From: an uncultured Clostridia bacterium
GTDB taxonomy: Bacteria; Bacillota; Clostridia; Oscillospirales; Feifaniaceae
Direction of reading: 5' to 3'
Assembly (NCBI GenBank): GCA_904420075.1
Contig: CAJFTX010000033.1
Coordinates: 1 to 38,067, forward strand
Length of the DNA stretch: 38,067 nucleotides
Shown: positions 38,003-38,067 of the stretch, piece by piece
Numbering within the stretch: position 1 is the stretch's first letter
How the letters are laid out: the number at the start of each line of letters is the position of its first letter
Made by a program: the position numbers and the translations under genes
The notes under the pieces: model-generated
Databases searched by the model: none
What the model was told of the DNA's origin: nothing
The model's input: only the letters and a program-made list of their open reading frames with translations

Positions 38003-38067
38003 TGCCGGCACCGACTTATCTTCCCAGGCAGCTTCCCGCCAAGTATTGTCAGCGCTGGAGAGCTTAA
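38003..38067 (-). rRNA. rrf: 5S ribosomal RNA, 3' part
   Basis: Read on the minus strand, the last 65 bases hold the 3' half of bacterial 5S rRNA: AAGCTCTCCAGCG, AATACTTGGCGGGAAGCTGC, CTGGGAAGATAAGTCGGTGCC. The 5' half lies outside the window. It implies an rRNA operon transcribed leftward and ending here. Confidence 0.88.

Overview
The window reads as chromosome of a GC-rich, low-redundancy Gram-positive anaerobe of the Clostridia (Oscillospirales/Ruminococcaceae-like). This is inferred from a short RpoD beside dnaG, an ECF transporter module with paired ATPases next to truA, a zinc-finger Clp ATPase of ClpE type, DUF975 and DUF5711 proteins, S-layer homology (SLH) domains, and strong Shine-Dalgarno sites with frequent GTG/TTG starts. 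No genus can be named from the sequence alone.

Almost everything is on the minus strand. From right to left in the direction of transcription: a partial 5S rRNA at the right edge with its terminator; about 1.1 kb without a convincing protein gene, which holds a candidate structured RNA ending in its own terminator; then, on the plus strand, a two-gene surface locus (Tat-signal beta-helix protein, then a BspA-like/Ig-like/SLH protein). Minus-strand genes resume with a cytidylate-kinase-like protein and a DUF975 membrane protein, then metG-tatD-(ATP-grasp)-(PHP)-(NodB deacetylase)-(membrane protein), mostly translationally coupled. Next come a nucleoside-salvage cluster (uridine phosphorylase, YfbR-like nucleotidase, HAD phosphatase, glycerate kinase), pcrA, and a long cluster methyltransferase-ecfA1-ecfA2-ecfT-truA-DUF5711-cvpA-clpE-like. 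A four-tRNA operon (Gly, Arg, His, Gln) with clear promoter and terminator follows, then hflX-yigZ-dgt-dnaG-rpoD. At the left edge, dapA and a divergent small four-helix protein close the window.

Most of the window is housekeeping: replication/transcription (dnaG, rpoD, pcrA), translation and tRNA biology (metG, truA, tRNAs, methyltransferase, hflX), nucleotide salvage and pool control, vitamin/cofactor import (ECF module) and proteolysis. The accessory part is 31.4-38.0 kb. The points most worth a second look are the candidate ~290-nt structured RNA at 36.9-37.2 kb, an ATP-grasp gene that appears to start at a non-canonical ATC codon, the ATP-grasp/PHP/NodB/membrane-protein cassette, and the Tat-exported beta-helix protein paired with an SLH-anchored repeat protein. 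I saw no CRISPR array, insertion sequence, prophage structural genes or obvious defence system.
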